Assembly (NCBI RefSeq): GCF_025370935.1
Contig: NC_133493.1
Location: forward strand, 13,426,923-13,490,922
Origin: Choristoneura fumiferana
Taxonomy: Eukaryota > Arthropoda > Insecta > Lepidoptera > Tortricidae
Length of the DNA: 64,000 nt
Direction: 5' to 3'
Part shown: piece after piece, positions 33,187 through 44,031 of the stretch
Layout of the letters: every line of letters starts with the position of its first letter
Position numbering within the stretch: position 1 is the stretch's first letter
Position numbers and translations under genes: made by a program
The notes under the pieces: model-generated
The model's database searches: none
The model's input: only the letters and a program-made list of their open reading frames with translations
What the model was told of the DNA's origin: nothing

Positions 33187-33316
33187 CCGATAGAAAAAAA
33201 GCTTTATGTCTACGCAATAAGAGCGAAAAGGACGTCGACGCGTCGGCATGCGTGGGCCGAGCCGAGCCATGCCTATTTAGCTCTTATTGCGTGGACATAA
33301 AGGTTTTTTCTGTCGG
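33187..33316. mobile_element. Foldback element upstream of exon B
   Basis: CCGATAGAAAAAAAGCTTTA with following TGTCTACGCAATAAGAGC (33187-33224) pairs with 33280-33316, leaving a GC-rich loop of about 55 bp. Some mismatches. It lies about 180 bp before the exon at 33496. Confidence 0.65.
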
Positions 33317-33339
33317 TTTTTGTCGGATCGGTATAAAAA

Positions 33340-33415
33340 ATGTGTGTGAAGTTCTCAATCCACACTGAGCCCGTGTGAGAACTACGGCCCAATCCTTGAC
33401 ATTATCTACGTCCCT
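33340..33415 (+). repeat. SINE fragment
   Basis: GTGTGAAGTTCTCAATCCAC, ACTGAGCCCGTGTGAGAACT and TACGGCCCAATCC correspond to the middle of the SINE at 2131-2370. Confidence 0.45.
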
Positions 33416-33495
33416 AAAGTAGATAGGCCCAATCATGATTCTTAGAATAGTATCAATTAATATCACATTTTCCAATTTTAAACTCTCTTCCGCAG

Positions 33496-33664
33496 GTCAT
33501 CGCAGCTCTAGCTGTGTCCCTGGCTCCATTTTCAGCGGGCCTGGGCAAAGGCTACAGCTCCCCTGCCATCGCATCTCTCCAGGGTTCAGGAGCCAACGCC
33601 ACCAGAAGAGACTTTCAGCTGACAGACCAGCAGGCCTCTTGGCTTGCGTCATTGTCTTTCTTGG
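33496..33664 (+). CDS. Sugar transporter (Tret1-like), exon B: first membrane helix and extracellular loop
   Basis: The acceptor CTCTCTTCCGCAG ends at 33495 and the donor TTGG|GTAAGT follows 33664. The 169-nt exon reads VIAALAVSLAPFSAGLGKGY, then SSPAIASLQGSGANATRRDF, then QLTDQQASWLASLSFLG with one base left over. This matches the start of insect facilitated trehalose/sugar transporters of the SLC2/MFS family: helix 1 ending in GYSSPAIASL, an NAT glycosylation-type sequon in loop 1, and the DQQASWLASL entry to helix 2. Such proteins move trehalose or hexoses across the plasma membrane down their gradient. The exon is GC-richer than its surroundings. The entry phase (0) fits exon A. Confidence 0.78.
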
Positions 33665-33769
33665 GTAAGTATTAGCTTAGAAAACCATTAACCACCTGGT
33701 TTGAACTATATTGTCTCTCAAGTGGTCTCTCGGCTCAAGTTATTGGGAATTTATCCCAAAAACATTGAA

Positions 33770-34165
33770 AATACAAACTGAAACATAGATGCACAGAAAA
33801 ACCAGAAAAAGAGATAAGCCCTGGGAATCAAATCCAGGTCCTCAGCATTCCGTGCTGCGTGCCATACCCCTACACTACCACTGGGCAGGAGTACAGACAC
33901 GAATTTCTCCTATGCACCATATATCTCAGCTTGTTTGTTTCTTATTTAGTCACTTAAGCAGCGACACTAGCGACATCTATGTTTTTAGACTTCATCGAGA
34001 AACTTTCAAACATTCCATTGGAACTAACCGCTCACCCGGACAAGCCGGATAAGAATTTTGGAGTCTGTTTGTATTTTTTATTTCAACTCCAAGTTTAAGT
34101 AACAAAATTTGGAGTTGAAATAAAAAATACAAAAGACTACAAAAGACTCCAAAAACCAATCCCAA
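33770..34165 (-). mobile_element. tRNA-headed SINE, minus strand
   Basis: GGAATCAAATCCAGGTCCTC and GTGCTGCGTGCCATACC are the inverted tRNA-like head. The body has TATCTCAGCTTGTTTGTTTC and CACTTAAGCAGCGACACTAG. Tail-like pieces GAAAATACAAACTGAAACAT and TTTCAACTCCAAGTTT flank it. It is organised like 62395-62645 in the opposite orientation, and lies in intron 2. Confidence 0.65.
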
Positions 34166-34808
34166 TAATATTGTGAATGCAAAAGTTTGTAAGTCTGTTC
34201 GTTAGTTAGCTCGTCATGTCTAAACCGCTGAAACGATTTAAGTAGATGAAATTCAATCTACAGATAGTTTTAGTTCAAGGGAATATTTACGAGTATACGA
34301 GTATTTCCAATGTATTTTTACAAATTAAATTATTAAATTACTACGTTACAAGTAAATACAAAAGATTTTAAATATCAGATTTAAATAAAATTACCTATTT
34401 ACTATCACACCATTAAACAAACATAGGAATAATCGAAGCTAAAAGAAGAGAAATAAATAAAACTATTGAATTATTGTCAAATTGTAATGCCACAGATTAT
34501 GTTTTGTACGACCTGAATTTTTCTAGGCAATGGAACGTGGCTGTCTTACTGTGACGTCATCCTGTGTAATTAAATACTCATCCAAATTCAAAAACAAATG
34601 AAAATGGTATCTTAAAATAGCCTATTCTTTCCAAAAATAAAATAAAAACTATAGGTTATTTTTTTTGGTGCATCCCAATTCCATGGTCGTTGGTCCTTGG
34701 TCGTTACTTTATAGAGGTATCGGTAATTTGTGGTTCAAACATCTGTTCAAATAGGCGGTTTATTGGAGATCATTAGTATATAGCAAAATTCCGTGGCAAG
34801 TGACAAGC

Positions 34809-34880
34809 GCGTTGGTGGTGTAATGGTCAGCATAGTTGCCTTCCAAGCAGTTGATCCGGGTTCGATTCCCGGCCGACGCA
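34809..34880 (+). tRNA. tRNA-Gly(UCC), copy 11
   Basis: Same 72-nt sequence with the CACACTTTTTCTTA terminator. Located in intron 2, same strand as the host gene. Its 5' flank (about 34680-34808) is the inverted equivalent of the flank of copy 10. Confidence 0.95.
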
Positions 34881-35107
34881 CACTTTTTCTTAGGAACTGA
34901 AGTTAATTACCTGACATTTAGAGCTCTTGAAGTAATCAAATTACTTTGTATTTAGAGATGAATTTATAGTGAAATATCATCATCTGTAAATTATCAATGA
35001 AGTTGGGCGTTGTTGATATTATATATTTTTATGACGCCACGATTTAAATATTTGTTTACATAAAGTATTTTAAAAGATTATAATAAGTATAGCCATAATT
35101 CATGCAT

Positions 35108-35390
35108 ATGCACTGGGCCTGCGTGGGAACTGTGACCCAAGCCCTCTCATTTCGAGAGGAGGGTGCTCTGCAGTGGGACGTAAATGATGAAAATGATAAT
35201 CAATGAAAATTTCAGCTGAACAAATAATAAGAATTGAGTCAAATTAATGATGGTGAAATACGTCAACGAATACAGATGCGTTGGTGGTGTAATGGTCAGC
35301 ATAGTTGCCTTCCAAGCAGTTGATCCGGGTTCGATTCCCGGCCGACGCACATTTTTTCTTAACAAAGGCGATTAATTACCTGGCATTTTT
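35108..35390. repeat. Inverted duplicate carrying tRNA-Gly copy 12
   Basis: SINE fragment, spacer and tRNA gene recur inverted at about 45895-46190 with the same order and only scattered changes, including the shared CAGCTGAACAAATAATAAGA spacer. Confidence 0.8.
35278..35349 (+). tRNA. tRNA-Gly(UCC), copy 12
   Basis: Same 72-nt sequence; downstream CACATTTTTTCTTAACA gives a T6 stop. In intron 2. Confidence 0.95.
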
Positions 35391-36640
35391 TAAGCCTTGC
35401 GACTAAACGTAGTTAATTTGCATTTATGAGTTAATTATAATTAGAGAAGAAGGTATTTCATTTATAAAAATATATTTTATTAATTAAGGCATATTAACGG
35501 CCAATACGTAACGGTGAACGTTTTAGCTTATAGAAATTACACGTTTTGTCTTAAAGACATGCAAATATGAAGTGGTGTTAAGTTAATTGCGATTTATGTG
35601 TGCGAATTGATTATTGCAAATATGCGATTACAAAATACTCTTGAACTGAATAGTAAAGCTTTAGACGCTAAAAATGTATACAACTTTTAAACTTTGTAAT
35701 GCTTTTTGCTTAAAAACAATGAGTTCACCCAATTTGCATGGTATAGGAAAAATCTACCATCCTCGCCTCAGGCACAAATGGTTATTGCCGAAAACGTGGA
35801 ATAAGGGGGATTCCGCCGCAGAGAAATGCCAACTGGTCAAATTGTGGGGAAAATTACATACGGCTTAATATGGAGTCGGGAATAAAATGAAATTGTTGCG
35901 GAAAAGCTTTGGTTTGAGAGCTTAGAATGAAGATTTGAAGGGAAAGGAAATTTGTACAAGAACGTTGTATGTTGATGATTGCATGCTTTATCCCGCGTCT
36001 AAAATTGGTTAATTTTCTATACCGAAATTAGAAAAGTCCCTCTTTAGCGATGATATGATAGTTCGGTTTGTGCGATTTGTGTGTGTGTTATACAATGTGT
36101 AGATAAAAGAAGTGCAAAAACACATTTCCATAAAAAGACTAAGCCTTCATAAGGTTTGCGGGTGAGCAAAGTAATTGTATATAGTTCATTGAATATTTGA
36201 TACTAATATTAGCGTGATACCTCCACGCATTTCAGAGAAAAAGGGACTTGGTAGACGGACGAACGACAAAGAGATAACAAGGGTTCCGTTTTTGTCGACT
36301 GAGGTACGTAAACCTGAAAATACCATAGCTATCTAGATGACTTAAATCGATGGGTTCAAACGACAGTTTCATTACGTGGAAACCTTGACAGAACTACGAC
36401 ATTTTCGATCGAAACTGATTCATTTGGCTGAAAGCCGGCAAGTCCATTACCTCTAATGGGCACCGATGAAATATCGCTAAATGAAATCGATGGAATAAAA
36501 AAATCTTTGTTCTATTTGTGAAAATAGGCCGATTACTCATACATACGTTCTTTTAAGGCTTTTTATTTCATAGGTAAAATGGAAAAGTGGACGGAGGTTG
36601 GTAGTTTAGGCAGCCGGATAGCACAACGGTTACTGTGCCT
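35391..36640. other. Intron 2 stretch without recognised features
   Basis: AT-rich unique-looking sequence. Short frames here have no recognisable domain. Confidence 0.45.
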
Positions 36641-36646
36641 TGTACT

Positions 36647-36823
36647 ACGAACCTATATTTGTATTATTCAGTGGAATACAGCCATTTAAAAATAATATTA
36701 ACATATGTTTTATTGTGCCAGGTCCGGTTCGAAGGACCATTATATGTTTCGGCACAATAAAACATATGTTAATATTATTTTTAAATGACTGTATTCCACT
36801 GAATAATACAAATATAGGTTCGT
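36647..36823. mobile_element. Foldback element with 73-bp arms
   Basis: The left arm (36647-36719) begins ACGAACCTATATTTGTATTA and pairs with 36751-36823 with very few mismatches. The 31-bp loop itself contains GGTCCGGTTCGAAGGACC, a small hairpin. No coding capacity; the mirrored open frames on the two strands result from the palindrome. Confidence 0.85.
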
Positions 36824-37155
36824 ATGACCGCTCGCATCGGCGTATGGCGTGCAACTGTCAGATTGACAGTTTCCTTGATGTACGTCTTGTACAAATGGGT
36901 TGGTAGTACCCTTAAAAAAATAAGTAGGTACTTTCGTTTTCTTCCTTCTTCTCCTTTCTTATTATTAGTGGTTTACTATGTGGACAAAATGATAATGTAT
37001 TTTTAATTAATTTTGCATCAACCAGTCGTCTCTTACAGCTATCATCTTTAGGAGGCTGTTAGTGCTGCCACGTATTCTTGTCAGAATGCGATGCCTTGTT
37101 CCGTAGCACAGCCTGCATTAAAGCTATTTATGGACGTGTCCATTTGGCATTACAG

Positions 37156-37342
37156 GAGCCCTCTCGGCGGCATGGCCGGGGGCGCCGCCATGCGGCACGG
37201 GCGGCGCCGCGTGCTGTCACTAGCTGCCGCGCCCTGCAGCCTCTCCTGGCTGCTGACTGTGCTGGCCACGTCAGTAAGGATGATGTGCATCACGGCGTTC
37301 CTGGGAGGATTCTGCTGCTCTATATTGACGATGTTGTCGCAG
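37156..37342 (+). CDS. Sugar transporter (Tret1-like), exon C: helices 2-3, frame one base short
   Basis: The acceptor CATTTGGCATTACAG ends at 37155 and the donor TCGCAG|GTTAGT follows 37342. The coding frame reads PLGGMAGGAAMRHGRRRVLS, then LAAAPCSLSWLLTVLATSVR, then MMCITAFLGGFCCSILTMLS and Q. HGRRRV after a GGMAGG helix is the MFS motif between helices 2 and 3 of SLC2 carriers. Exon B leaves one base over, and this exon is 187 nt. The sum is one base short of keeping HGRRRV in frame; an extra C in the GAGCCCTCTC run near 37160 would fix it. Hence this is either a pseudogene, a variant or a sequencing indel. Later exons (helix 4 onward) are not seen in the window. Confidence 0.75.
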
Positions 37343-37578
37343 GTTAGTTCTTTTAAACACTTTTCTATCGCGGGGATGACGTAAGTGTTAAGGTCTCTCT
37401 CTAACCACTACACCATCATACCATGGTCAGGCACAGAATGTAACTTGCATACTGGCACGTGACGGCGACGGTTGGTTAAGAAACGTGTTTGTGGACTGGG
37501 CATAGTCTCAACTTTTCAATACAAAGAATACAGGGTGGAAAGTTGAGATAGGGCAGTAATACTGGGTTAAGACACTAA

Positions 37579-37719
37579 GGGGCTGTTTCACCATCCATTG
37601 ATTAGTGTTAATTGGGGGTTAGGTGTGATGCCGTCTCTATTTGTTTTGTTCGAATAGACGGAGACGGCATCACATTTAACCGTCGGTTAACGCTAATCAA
37701 TGGATGGTGAAACAGCCCC
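37579..37719. mobile_element. PIF/Harbinger-type MITE
   Basis: The ends are GGGGCTGTTTCACCATCCAT and its complement, with TAA on both sides (37576-37578 and 37720-37722). Inner arms continue through TTGATTAGTGTTAA/TTAACGCTAATCAA and GTGATGCCGTCTC/GAGACGGCATCAC. It lies about 240 bp after exon C. Confidence 0.8.
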
Positions 37720-37722
37720 TAA

Positions 37723-38300
37723 ATGTAGTTAAAATGTTCAGTTTTTAGTTGTCTACATACTGTTTAATTTTCTTTAAGCATAAAGGATTCATATTCGTAA
37801 AATAACAACATGCGAAAGTTTCACTTTGCAAATTAGTAGCCTACGAACTGTATGGAAAAAGTTTTCTTTGATTTGTGGGTGTTCTAGTACTCTAACCTTA
37901 GTTGGTCTCAAAGAGTGTTTTAATCCTTGATAGAAATGGGACCGATTGGCATTAAAAATAAAACAAATCTGTCGATTTTCTCGCTGACTGTAAATTTTAT
38001 CAAAAATCTGTGAATGTCGATTGTCATCACTCAAAAAGTTAGTACTTTAAGGTCTCCTAAGAGCATTTTCGCGTAGCAGCAAGGGATCTAGTAGCTGCCC
38101 TTGCTGCCCCATCTCAACTTTCCACCCTGTATATTTTTGCCCGACACGTCGCTATACGGTCATGGTATGATACGGTGTAGTGGGGAGACCTTAACACGGA
38201 ACAAGGAAAGAAAGAAAGAATCCTTTATGTATTTATACTATTTCTCTGTTGTTTCATAATGTTTTCCATCGCAATGTAATTTACCCTGCGTATCGAATAT
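37723..38300. other. Stretch after exon C without recognised features
   Basis: AT-rich. The CTTTCCACCCTGTATA and AGGGTGGAAAGTTGAGAT pieces at 37530 and 38120 face each other, possibly ends of an old DNA element spanning 37530-38130. Confidence 0.4.
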
Positions 38301-38310
38301 ACGAGTGTAA

Positions 38311-38600
38311 ATCTCTCTCTCTCTCTCTCTCTCTTTTTGACTTACACACATACATAAAATCACGCCTCTTTCCCAACGGGGTAGGCAGAGACTACATCCT
38401 TCCACTTGCTACGCTTCTGGCATACAACTCTCGCTTCCTCTACATTCATCAATCTTTTCATGCATGCACGTCGGTTTAGAGTACTCCTGACCCGACCTTT
38501 CTTCAGAACGTCCCCGATTTGATCGTGGTTGTATGTTGGTCTAAGCCTTCCTCTCCCAACGTTCCCATTCACGCTCGTCTTATGGATCTGCTTAGTCAAT
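38311..38600 (+). repeat. (CT)n microsatellite and dispersed repeat
   Basis: CT run at 38311-38334. Then ACGCCTCTTTCCCAACGGGG, TAGGCAGAGACTACATCCTT and CTCATCAATCTTTTCATGC-like sequence, a dispersed insect repeat body. No gene. Confidence 0.5.
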
Positions 38601-39109
38601 CTCTGTTTTCTATGTGTTTTTTTGTTGTGTTTTTTTTTTGACTCAGGAATTACAAAGCAATTTAATGGTGTGTGAAGCTCCCAATGCGCATTGCGCCAGC
38701 GTGGGAACTACAAATACGGCCCGAACCCTCTCCTTCCGAGGCGATAATATAGGCCGGAATGATGATAATGGTGATGAGTACCTAGTACCTAGTAAATACC
38801 GGTACTGCTTTAGTATTGATATTTTACCAGTTTTAAGCATTAATTACCACAAAGCCTCCCGTCACACCCAAAGCTAACTTTACAAGTTAAAGCCTAAGAT
38901 ATCTTTAAAGAAACTAATTTTCAAGGCACCCGCATACCCCGACGCTATAGTCAGGTGGCCATATTGGATGAGAGTTCAGGAACAATATTCAATTACGACA
39001 TCAAACAAAATTCCTCGATCTTTATTCAGCCTTGCCCGTATTTGATTTTGCTTTTTAGAATAAAATGTGTGTTGGAATAGGTACAATTGGGTACCTTAAG
39101 TTTTCTATC

Positions 39110-39425
39110 ATATCATCAATCATCATTTAGCCTTTATATACGTCCCCTGCTGGGACACAGGCCTGTCTCAGAACAAGAGGGCTTGGGCAAGTTCCCCACG
39201 CGGGCCCAGTGCGGATTTGGGAACTTCACACGCACCATTGAATTGCTTCGCAGGTTTGTGCAGGTTTCCTCACGATTGTTTTTCCTTCACCCGCCGCAAA
39301 GCTCGTGGTAAAATTTCAAATGTAATTCCGCATGAATTTCGAAAACTCAAGAGGTGCGAGCGGGGTTTTTGAACGCCACGACCCTCTGTTTGAGAGGCGA
39401 TAGTCAACCACTAGGCCACCACGGA
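39110..39425 (-). mobile_element. tRNA-derived SINE, lepidopteran type
   Basis: Minus-strand copy of the 2131-2370 family, from CCTTTATATACGTCCCCTGC to GTCAACCACTAGGCCACCAC. A shorter piece of the same family is at 38645-38770. Confidence 0.7.
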
Positions 39426-39739
39426 TTTCTCTAATATGGTCTTAATTATATTTTTTTTATCTATAGTAAGAGACTTTTATTGTAGCTCACTCTGTATGTG
39501 GAACGTGTACGTACGTGTGTGTGTTTTTGTGTGTCATTGTACGGCGACATTTGGCAACTGACAGCTGTCAATACGAGTACGACCTCTTTTTTTTTTAAAC
39601 AGACCAAGGCACAAAACTTACTAATCTCACGAAACGTGTGGTTTGCCGAAATAAAGACTCAATTTATTTTTACACAAAAAAAAAACGGCAAGCGAAAAAA
39701 TCTATCTACAGGAGGGAGCTACATTTGAAGTCTATTATC

Positions 39740-39990
39740 GATAATAATATAATATGGCGTTTACCTTTACTTGCCCGAATTTCAGTTGCCATTTCCAACG
39801 TTTGCCATAAAATATATAGAAAGCGTGCTGTTTTCAGGATTTTTTTAAATGTCATCGTATATAATGCAGTAGGTTAGGTTAGGTTTGTTTATATCAACTC
39901 TGAAGAAATTTCTATTTCAGACATAAATTACTTTATGGTAAATGAAAGTTCTAGATACATTCAGGCATATGAAATTCGGGCAAACGATAG
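39740..39990. repeat. Dispersed repeat, inverted partner at 51500-51710
   Basis: TTACTTGCCCGAATTTCA, AACGTTTGCCATAAAATATA and GTAGGTTAGGTTAGGTTTG recur inverted at 51500-51710. Element class unknown. Confidence 0.6.
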
Positions 39991-40522
39991 AGAACCATAA
40001 TATGGACATTCCCGGAAAACTTAAGGAACCACCAATTAAATTAGGAACGCAAAAATGTCTGGGATGTAGACGTATGGAAAAAATCTACAGGGAATGTTTG
40101 AGTTTGCTCACTGGAAGCGGGTCTTTATAGTATTATACTTGAGTTTTTCGTTATGGTATGAAGAGATTGGTTTATAAATAACTACTGACTCGCCCTGGCC
40201 GCACGGGTAACAATTTTGAAAAAAAAAGTTCAAGGCACTTCATATTTTTCAGCTCCTTTTTACCAAAACTGCACTTATACTAGCTAGTTCTCAAACCACT
40301 GCGTTAGCAAACAATAGTTTTTTTTTTATATTCTCTATTCTGGACTAACCACATATTTTGGTAAATTTTATGATTCAGATGTACCTACGTATGTTATTGT
40401 GAGTTAGACCATATAATGTTTTTGAAAAATTATGTAGGTAAGACGTAGGGACGTTTTATATCCTTCAAAAAGTTAGAAATCTTTCCTTTTTTTATTTTAA
40501 GAACATGAAACTATCTTGAGAC

Positions 40523-40622
40523 NNNNNNNNNNNNNNNNNNNNNNNNNNNNNNNNNNNNNNNNNNNNNNNNNNNNNNNNNNNNNNNNNNNNNNNNNNNNNN
40601 NNNNNNNNNNNNNNNNNNNNNN
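40523..40622. other. Assembly gap (100 N)
   Basis: Exactly 100 undefined bases, the usual placeholder for a scaffold join of unknown size. Arm B of the inverted repeat begins directly after it. Confidence 1.
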
Positions 40623-41920
40623 AAACTAAAGCGCATCGGAAAAAACTGCAAATGTCTAAATATATTCAACAAGCACTTATGAATGTCTAAAAAAATCTAC
40701 CACCGGTTCGGAAAACCTTTGTAGAGAAGAATCCGGCAAGAAAAACTCAACGAGGTATATATTTTTTAAACAGATTTAACATTGTAACAGGAAAGATTTA
40801 TTCCTTTTCAGAATTTGGGCCTATAAAATCATTTAATACATTAAAAATAAATAATCTTTATTTCTATAAAAAGCACAAGTATCATTGACTAATATATGTA
40901 GTAACTAGACAACAATATTCATTTGTTAGTGTCTTTACCTCAAAAGCATAAATTCCTTGTAGCGATTCACCGAATCGCATTTCACCTCGAACTAACAAAA
41001 TTTCAATAGTACCTATCTTGTACTTACACAATTTTTTGCGTAGCTTTTAACATATAAACAATCATCTCATTTTACGTGTAGTATTTTACCGTAGACGCAT
41101 TAAGCCGCGATCGATGTTTGCCTGGGACTCTAATTAATTTGACGAGTCAATTGACGTTTGCACTAAAATACACTAATACACGATCGAGATGAGATGCGAC
41201 TAAAACTAATAGCGACTAAAAAACACGATTGAGACACAACGCGATATTTAAATGCATGATCGAGATGAAATGCGACTTAAATTTATAGCGACTAAAAAAA
41301 TACGATCGAGGTGATATGCTATTCGGTGAATCGCTACATGAAATTCATGCTTTTGAGGTAAAGAACTAACCAATCAAAATATTATTATTATCTAGTCTGG
41401 ACTGATGTCTCACTGTTGAGCAAAGGCCTCCCCCATGTCCTCCATTTCTCCCGATCCAAAGCAGCCTGAGGCCAGTCGTTGAGAAATATGTTCTTTACAA
41501 TTTTTTTTTTGTTTTACTTCACTACGAGCCACGTGTCGTGTACTTGTTATGTTAAGATAAATGTAGTTGTGTTAAACACTTGCCATGTAAGTCATTAAAT
41601 AACATTGTAAATTAGCTTAAAAAAATGCTGTACTTTTTGAGCAAAAAAACCATAGAAATCTTTTAAAATGCCTTATAACTCCGTGTACTAAGTCACAGAA
41701 ATTAACTCCTTCCCACTAACAAGAAGCTTCCAAAAAACAAAAGAAAAACAAAGCGCTAACACAAGTATTCTTACGCCAAACAAAAACTCACACACTCACT
41801 CACTTGCTCGTCTGCCATCCAGTCGAATAAAAAAAACTCATCTTACGTACACGGGCTTGTTACGTCCATTGAGTTCTACATCCATGAGCAGAGCTTTGGA
41901 AAACTGCTTTAAAAAGATGT
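40623..41920. repeat. Inverted segmental repeat, arm B
   Basis: Reverse complement of 1-1940, lacking the MITE at 705-1086 and one arm of the LINE palindrome. It contains a LINE 3' fragment (40640-40850), a MITE with GTTAGT ends (40931-41370) and a minus-strand RTE tail (41397-41500). Confidence 0.85.
40931..41370. mobile_element. MITE with GTTAGT ends, copy 2 (uninterrupted)
   Basis: Ends GTTAGTGTCTTTACCTCAAA and its complement. This copy supplies the empty site for the insertion at 705-1086: ACTAATACACGATCGAG reads through without interruption. Confidence 0.75.
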
Positions 41921-41954
41921 GTAACCACTTTGCCAAATTACAACATCTTTTTTT

Positions 41955-42070
41955 TCAGGGGTATTGCGTCTGCAATACCCCTGGTGTTGCAGATGTTTAT
42001 GGGCGGTGGTGATCTCTTACCATCAGGAGACCCATTTGCTCGTTTGCCATCCAGTCAAATAAAAAAAAAT
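41955..42070 (+). repeat. Dispersed 3' end (ACGAGCAAGTGGGTCTCC family)
   Basis: GGTGTTGCAGATGTTTATGG, ATCTCTTACCATCAGGAGAC and TGCTCGTTTGCCATCCAGTC, then an A-rich tail. Confidence 0.6.
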
Positions 42071-42371
42071 AAAAAACTTTACCCTGTTAGATATTTCATT
42101 TTTCGGTAGGTAACTGAGTTCCCTAAAAAATATCAACTTGGTTTCATTGTTACCGATCTCTGCGATAACTTGATAGGGATGCGCTTAATGTTTGTTATTA
42201 TTCGGCACGTACAAATCTACAAACTAAATAAAAGAAAAAATAAAACATTTATTCGTGACATGTAGAGAAAAAAGTAAAAATGTGCATGTCACGAAATGGT
42301 CGCAAATCACCAAACTGCCGGTCTGCGAACGGCGCTGATCTTCAGTTGCCGTAGCTATACATACATTCGTC

Positions 42372-42530
42372 TTAGGCTACGTTGTATTTGAAAATGAAAA
42401 TGAAAAAGTTTATTGGTTTAAATAATACATTGTTACAATAGAACAAGGTTGGGGCCACCTTTTAAGCAAAACAATGCTTGTGCCAGGGGACCCCGCTCTT
42501 CCACAAGGTATACTGGATATAAACCAATTA
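42372..42530 (-). repeat. LINE 3'-end-like fragment
   Basis: A GAAAATGAAAATGAAAAAGT run (inverted tail) is followed by AAGGTTGGGGCCACC and GTGCCAGGGGACCCCGC. Only this copy is in the window. Confidence 0.35.
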
Positions 42531-42601
42531 TAAAATTATAAAAGTACAGTTATCTTAATATTAGATAAGCGTGCCGAGGATCCAACAAACGCAGGTATGT
42601 A

Positions 42602-42603
<2 letters not shown>

Positions 42604-42692
<89 letters not shown>

Positions 42693-42735
42693 TTGCGTGT
42701 GTGCATGCGTGAGTGTATATGTGTGTGTGTGTTCA
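42604..42735. repeat. (GT)n microsatellite
   Basis: Long GT run (about 42608-42688) with an imperfect continuation. Translated frames across it are not genes. Confidence 0.95.
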
Positions 42736-42739
42736 CTTA

Positions 42740-43390
42740 ATGGTAAAAGTTTGCCTAATTTAAGACAGTATCGCTTCGGTTTTTAGATAGATTATATATT
42801 TATAAAAAACTTGACTAAATGCCACTGTAAAGTGATCAAAATCGCGAATAACCAATCAAACACCACGAATTAAATTTTAGTTGACAAGCCTAAAATGAAA
42901 GCTATAACTTACTACTTTTTGCAAGTGCCTCTTGTTTTATCGAAAAAAAAAAACATCAAATTTAATTTCATTGAGAACTTATCACAGAATATTCAGTTCC
43001 TGACTTTGAATTGACATTCCACGAAGATTGTCGACAATTCAAGGATATCTAAAAAACTTTTTTTTTGTGCTTCAGCGCCTTCTTTTCTATCGGCCTAATT
43101 TTCACGTACAATAAAACTCATTTTCAGCGCAGCTCTATCTAGTTTTTTTTTTAATTTCCGCGCAGAAATGAACCGTATCGTATCGCAAACCGGGCAACAA
43201 CTCGACTCCGTATTTCTATACGTTTCCGTCGAGATTTCATTTTTAACGAGCGAGCTTTTATCTTGAACAAGCGTTGCTGTTTGGAAACAGTTTTTATGTA
43301 GTCCAAAGAAGAGATTGTAAAAAAAAATTAACAGCAAAAATGGGACATGAATGAGATATTACATCATAGCTAGCACGCCTGTTTTGTGAA
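42740..43390. other. Stretch without recognised features
   Basis: AT-rich; nothing recognised on either strand. Confidence 0.45.
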
Positions 43391-43392
43391 TT

Positions 43393-43540
43393 GATTCAAA
43401 GTCAAAACATTTTTATTCAATTTAGGCTATAACAAGCACTTATGAATGTAAAAAAAAACTACCACCGGTTCGGAAAAACCTCTGTTGAGAAGAATCCGGC
43501 AAGAAACTCAACAAGGTATATATATATTATACAGAGGTAG
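43393..43540 (-). repeat. LINE 3' fragment (CTACCACCGGTTCGG family)
   Basis: ATTCAAAGTCAAAACATTTT, AACAAGCACTTATGAATG and ATCCGGCAAGAAACTCAAC. Same family as 24418-24570. Confidence 0.65.
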
Positions 43541-44031
43541 GTATATAATACAGATTAATTATTAAAATTTACGCGCAACTGGACCTGCCTTCGCTCTTAG
43601 GTAATAAAAAAAACTTGAATAAAATATTGTTGATCAAATGACTTCACAAGTACAAGTATTTAACACAAGTACATTTTTATCGAAAAATGCTAATCGGAGT
43701 TATCTCCAAACATTTCTGTCCATGATATAATCATTAATTTTATTGTAATTGTATCGCATCGTAACTTAATACAGAAAGTTCGTAAAAGGAAAGGTGTTTC
43801 AGGTTTGCTAACTAATTATCATGAATGCTAACAGAAGAACTAAACGGACCCGAGTTTACAATAGCCTCTGTTAGTTCAGTGGTAATAATTAAAGTGGTTT
43901 TCGCGGAAGCAAATTGTAACGTCAGGTTTAATTATAAAGCCTGGAAAGTGTGTGGATTTCCAGGTATTAAGTCACGTGAATATTAATAGCTAATAAAGTT
44001 TCTCATTTTGCTGAGACAGATGTAATTTAAT

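Noticed and set aside
36640..36906. Near-identical open frames on opposite strands
   Set aside because: They are a by-product of the 73-bp-arm palindrome; no domain.
37530..38130. A second Tc1/mariner-like element suggested by CACCCTGTATA-like ends
   Set aside because: Only short end similarity (AGGGTGGAAAGTTGAGAT and complement); no transposase and no clear TA duplication, so I left it as a possibility only.
39868..39890. GTTAGGTTAGGTT resembling the insect telomere repeat TTAGG
   Set aside because: Only about three units, and they belong to a dispersed repeat with an inverted partner at 51.5 kb.
42536..42786. Open frames of repeated Cys-Val or His-Thr on both strands
   Set aside because: They are translations of the (GT)n microsatellite.
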